From NCBI RefSeq assembly GCF_019710575.1, contig NZ_JAHWFK010000067.1:1-60140 (forward strand): a stretch of 60,140 bases of DNA, written 5' to 3'. The notes beneath the pieces were generated by a model. That model did not search any database, was not told where the DNA came from, and worked only from the letters and a program-made list of their open reading frames with translations. The stretch comes from Paractinoplanes polyasparticus. Lineage in GTDB: Bacteria > Actinomycetota > Actinomycetes > Mycobacteriales > Micromonosporaceae. Each line of letters starts with the position of its first letter. Positions within the stretch are counted from its first letter, which is position 1. Below are positions 58,788 through 60,140 of the stretch, piece after piece. The position numbers and the translations under genes were made by a program.

Positions 58788-59948
58788 TCAGTTGCTGCCC
58801 GGGTGGGGGATCAGGTAGGCCGTCGAGAAGGGCTCGTGGCGGGCGCGCATGTCGGCGTAGGCGGTCAGGAGCAGGGGGCTCATCACCACGCCGGTGGCTG
58901 CTGAGAAGCCGGCCGAGAGGATGGCCGAGGCGACGGTGACGCCGGGGCCGGAGCCGGCGGCGGGGTTGAGGATGGCGCTGAGGACGCTCTCGACGAGCAC
59001 GAACGCGATGTGCAGGCCGACGATGGTGGCCAGCCGCGCGACCGCGGCGCCGAAGCTGGCGTGGACCAGCTGGAAGGCGCGACCGATGCCCTGGCCCCGT
59101 TCGACCAGGACGATCACGGGCAGGATCAGGAAGACGATCAGCACGTAGAGGCCGGGCAGGACGCAGAGCAGCAGACCCACCAGGATCACCAGACCGGCCA
59201 GGAGCTGCCAGCCGAGCATGGCGGGAAAGCGGCGCAGGCCCGTAAGCAGCGCCCGGCTGACCGATACGGGCCGGCCGGTGGCCCGCTGCACCAGCACATC
59301 GAGGGTGGCCAGCTGGGCGACCAGGGTCAGCAGCACGGCGGCCAGTGCGAACGGCAGCACCACGAACAGCGGCTCGAAGATGTCGCTGAAGTTGGGGGGC
59401 GTGGTCGAGTCGAAGGTGACCGCGCGGTCGGGGGCGTAGATGGCGGTGAGGACGCCCACGACGATCAGGGGGATCGCCCAGACCAGCTGGACCTGCGCCA
59501 TCGGGCGCCAGACGGCTGCGAGCAGGGTGAAGCTGCGTTGCCACCAGCCGCCGAAGTCGGCGCTGACCAGCGGGTCGGCGGGGCCGGCGTAGTAGCCGGA
59601 CGGCAGCTGATAGCCGGGCGGGCCGTAATAAGGAGCGCCGTAGCCGGGCGGGCCGTAAGGAGCGGTGTTTTCGGGAGGGCCGTATCCAGGGGTGCCGTAG
59701 CCGGGTGCGCCGTAGCCGTAGGCGGAAGGATCGTAGCCGGGCGGAGGCTGGTGCGGGTCCTGGGCGGCCTGCCACGGGTCCTGGCCGGGCGGCAGCTGGT
59801 AGTAGCCGTGCGGTGGCGGCGACTGGTGCGAAGTGGGCGGCTGGTCGCCGGGGACAGGCGGGAAAGGCGGCGTCGGCTGGACAGGCGGCGTGGGCGGGAG
59901 GTTGCCGGAAGGGTCCGGGCGGTTCTCGTCCGGTGCCTTGTCGCTCAC
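58788..59948 (-). CDS. Pro/Gly/Tyr-rich multi-pass membrane protein
   Basis: The protein has 386 residues. The first 120 residues are a Pro/Gly/Tyr-rich, YGxPGYG-repeat cytosolic tail. About six transmembrane helices follow (LVWAIPLIVVGVLTAIY, LFVVLPFALAAVLLTLVAQL, LLAGLVILVGLLLCVLPGLY, HIAFVLVESVLSAIL). The membrane part resembles the glycerophosphodiester phosphodiesterase membrane-domain/DUF7544-like families; function unproven. The repeat tail may mediate assembly. Confidence 0.75.
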   Translation of the reverse strand: MSDKAPDENRPDPSGNLPPTPPVQPTPPFPPVPGDQPPTSHQSPPPHGYYQLPPGQDPWQAAQDPHQPPPGYDPSAYGYGAPGYGTPGYGPPENTAPYGPPGYGAPYYGPPGYQLPSGYYAGPADPLVSADFGGWWQRSFTLLAAVWRPMAQVQLVWAIPLIVVGVLTAIYAPDRAVTFDSTTPPNFSDIFEPLFVVLPFALAAVLLTLVAQLATLDVLVQRATGRPVSVSRALLTGLRRFPAMLGWQLLAGLVILVGLLLCVLPGLYVLIVFLILPVIVLVERGQGIGRAFQLVHASFGAAVARLATIVGLHIAFVLVESVLSAILNPAAGSGPGVTVASAILSAGFSAATGVVMSPLLLTAYADMRARHEPFSTAYLIPHPGSN

Positions 59949-60086
59949 GTTTCCGCTCCCTGTTTGAAGATCAGCCGCGTCACCATAGCTGTCCCGTTCC
60001 GGCCGGCGCCTCCCATGCTGGGCGACCGGAGCAAGACCGCGGCGGCCGACGGGACCGGGCGTTCTAGAGCCCTTTTGGGGTGGGGG

Positions 60087-60140
60087 TCAGGGTGGTGTTG
60101 GTGGAGGTAGACCTGTTCCGGTGAAGTAGCCGTCGATCAG
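60087..60140 (-). CDS. possible C-terminal end of a gene off the right edge
   Basis: A minus-strand frame enters from base 60140 and reads LIDGYFTGTGLPPPTPP before TGA at 60089-60087. Too short to identify. It may simply be chance. Confidence 0.25.
   Translation of the reverse strand: MIDGYFTGTGLPPPTPP

Noticed and set aside
60000..60140. Transposase end at the right edge
   Set aside because: Only 17 codons are visible and no terminal inverted repeat can be seen.

Overview
The window is very GC-rich DNA from a filamentous actinomycete. It has strong third-position G/C bias, F420-type LLM and GlxA/TetR/GntR-rich gene content, many GTG starts, and a complete type IV pilus operon. The style suggests Micromonosporaceae, for example an Actinoplanes relative. 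That placement is an inference from gene content only. All coordinates and repeats were read by hand.

Left edge (1-1347): the 5' end of a secreted protein gene runs off the window, followed by a secreted protein with HTSHDTNR-type repeats. Integrated element (1348-22767, about 21.4 kb): it sits at the 3' end of a tRNA-Ala(GGC) gene and is bounded by a 45-bp direct repeat. It carries a tyrosine integrase, an excisionase-like HTH protein, XRE regulators and a large Prim-Pol/ATPase replication protein. It also has zinc-binding and coiled-coil unknowns, a lone phage tail tape-measure gene with an M15-like peptidase signature, a class II Fic protein, and an operon of small CPxWC (DUF6907-like) proteins. 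No FtsK/TraB-like transfer gene and no capsid, portal or terminase gene was seen. It is therefore neither a standard actinobacterial ICE nor a normal prophage. A replicating island or phage-satellite-like element is possible.

The most unusual part is a roughly 2-kb stretch of the element (5811-7790). It is packed with about twelve consecutive modules, each built from several direct and inverted copies of its own private 7-16 nt word. At least five modules share one geometry: word, 18-19 bp, word, 2-nt gap, inverted word, 11-13 bp, inverted word, spacer, then two words 7 bp apart. All word copies inside a module change together. Two families of short paralogous ORFs are interleaved, and the arrays run into the 3' ends of flanking genes. 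A related 33-bp inverted repeat lies inside the replication gene at 16512-16641.

Chromosomal flank (22800-60140): this part is mostly housekeeping and accessory genes. It includes YqgE/AlgH, MTA phosphorylase, a methyltransferase, a divergent TetR/membrane-protein pair, a VOC protein, an SLT lytic transglycosylase, class I aldolase, a 3'-5' exonuclease, two response regulators (one frameshifted), an F420-type oxidoreductase and a GntR regulator. The type IV pilus operon (40651 down to 32693, pilB-T-C-A-D-M-N-O) follows. After it come GlxA and MFS genes, a Phd antitoxin with a truncated VapC, a GGDEF-EAL protein, and a four-gene operon with a Cas4-like Fe-S nuclease. Then come a SpoIIE-type phosphatase, a Prim-Pol/T4-beta-like/SF1-helicase group, an unusual 0.9-kb gene-free stretch with strong hairpins, an SDR, and a Pro-rich multi-pass membrane protein.
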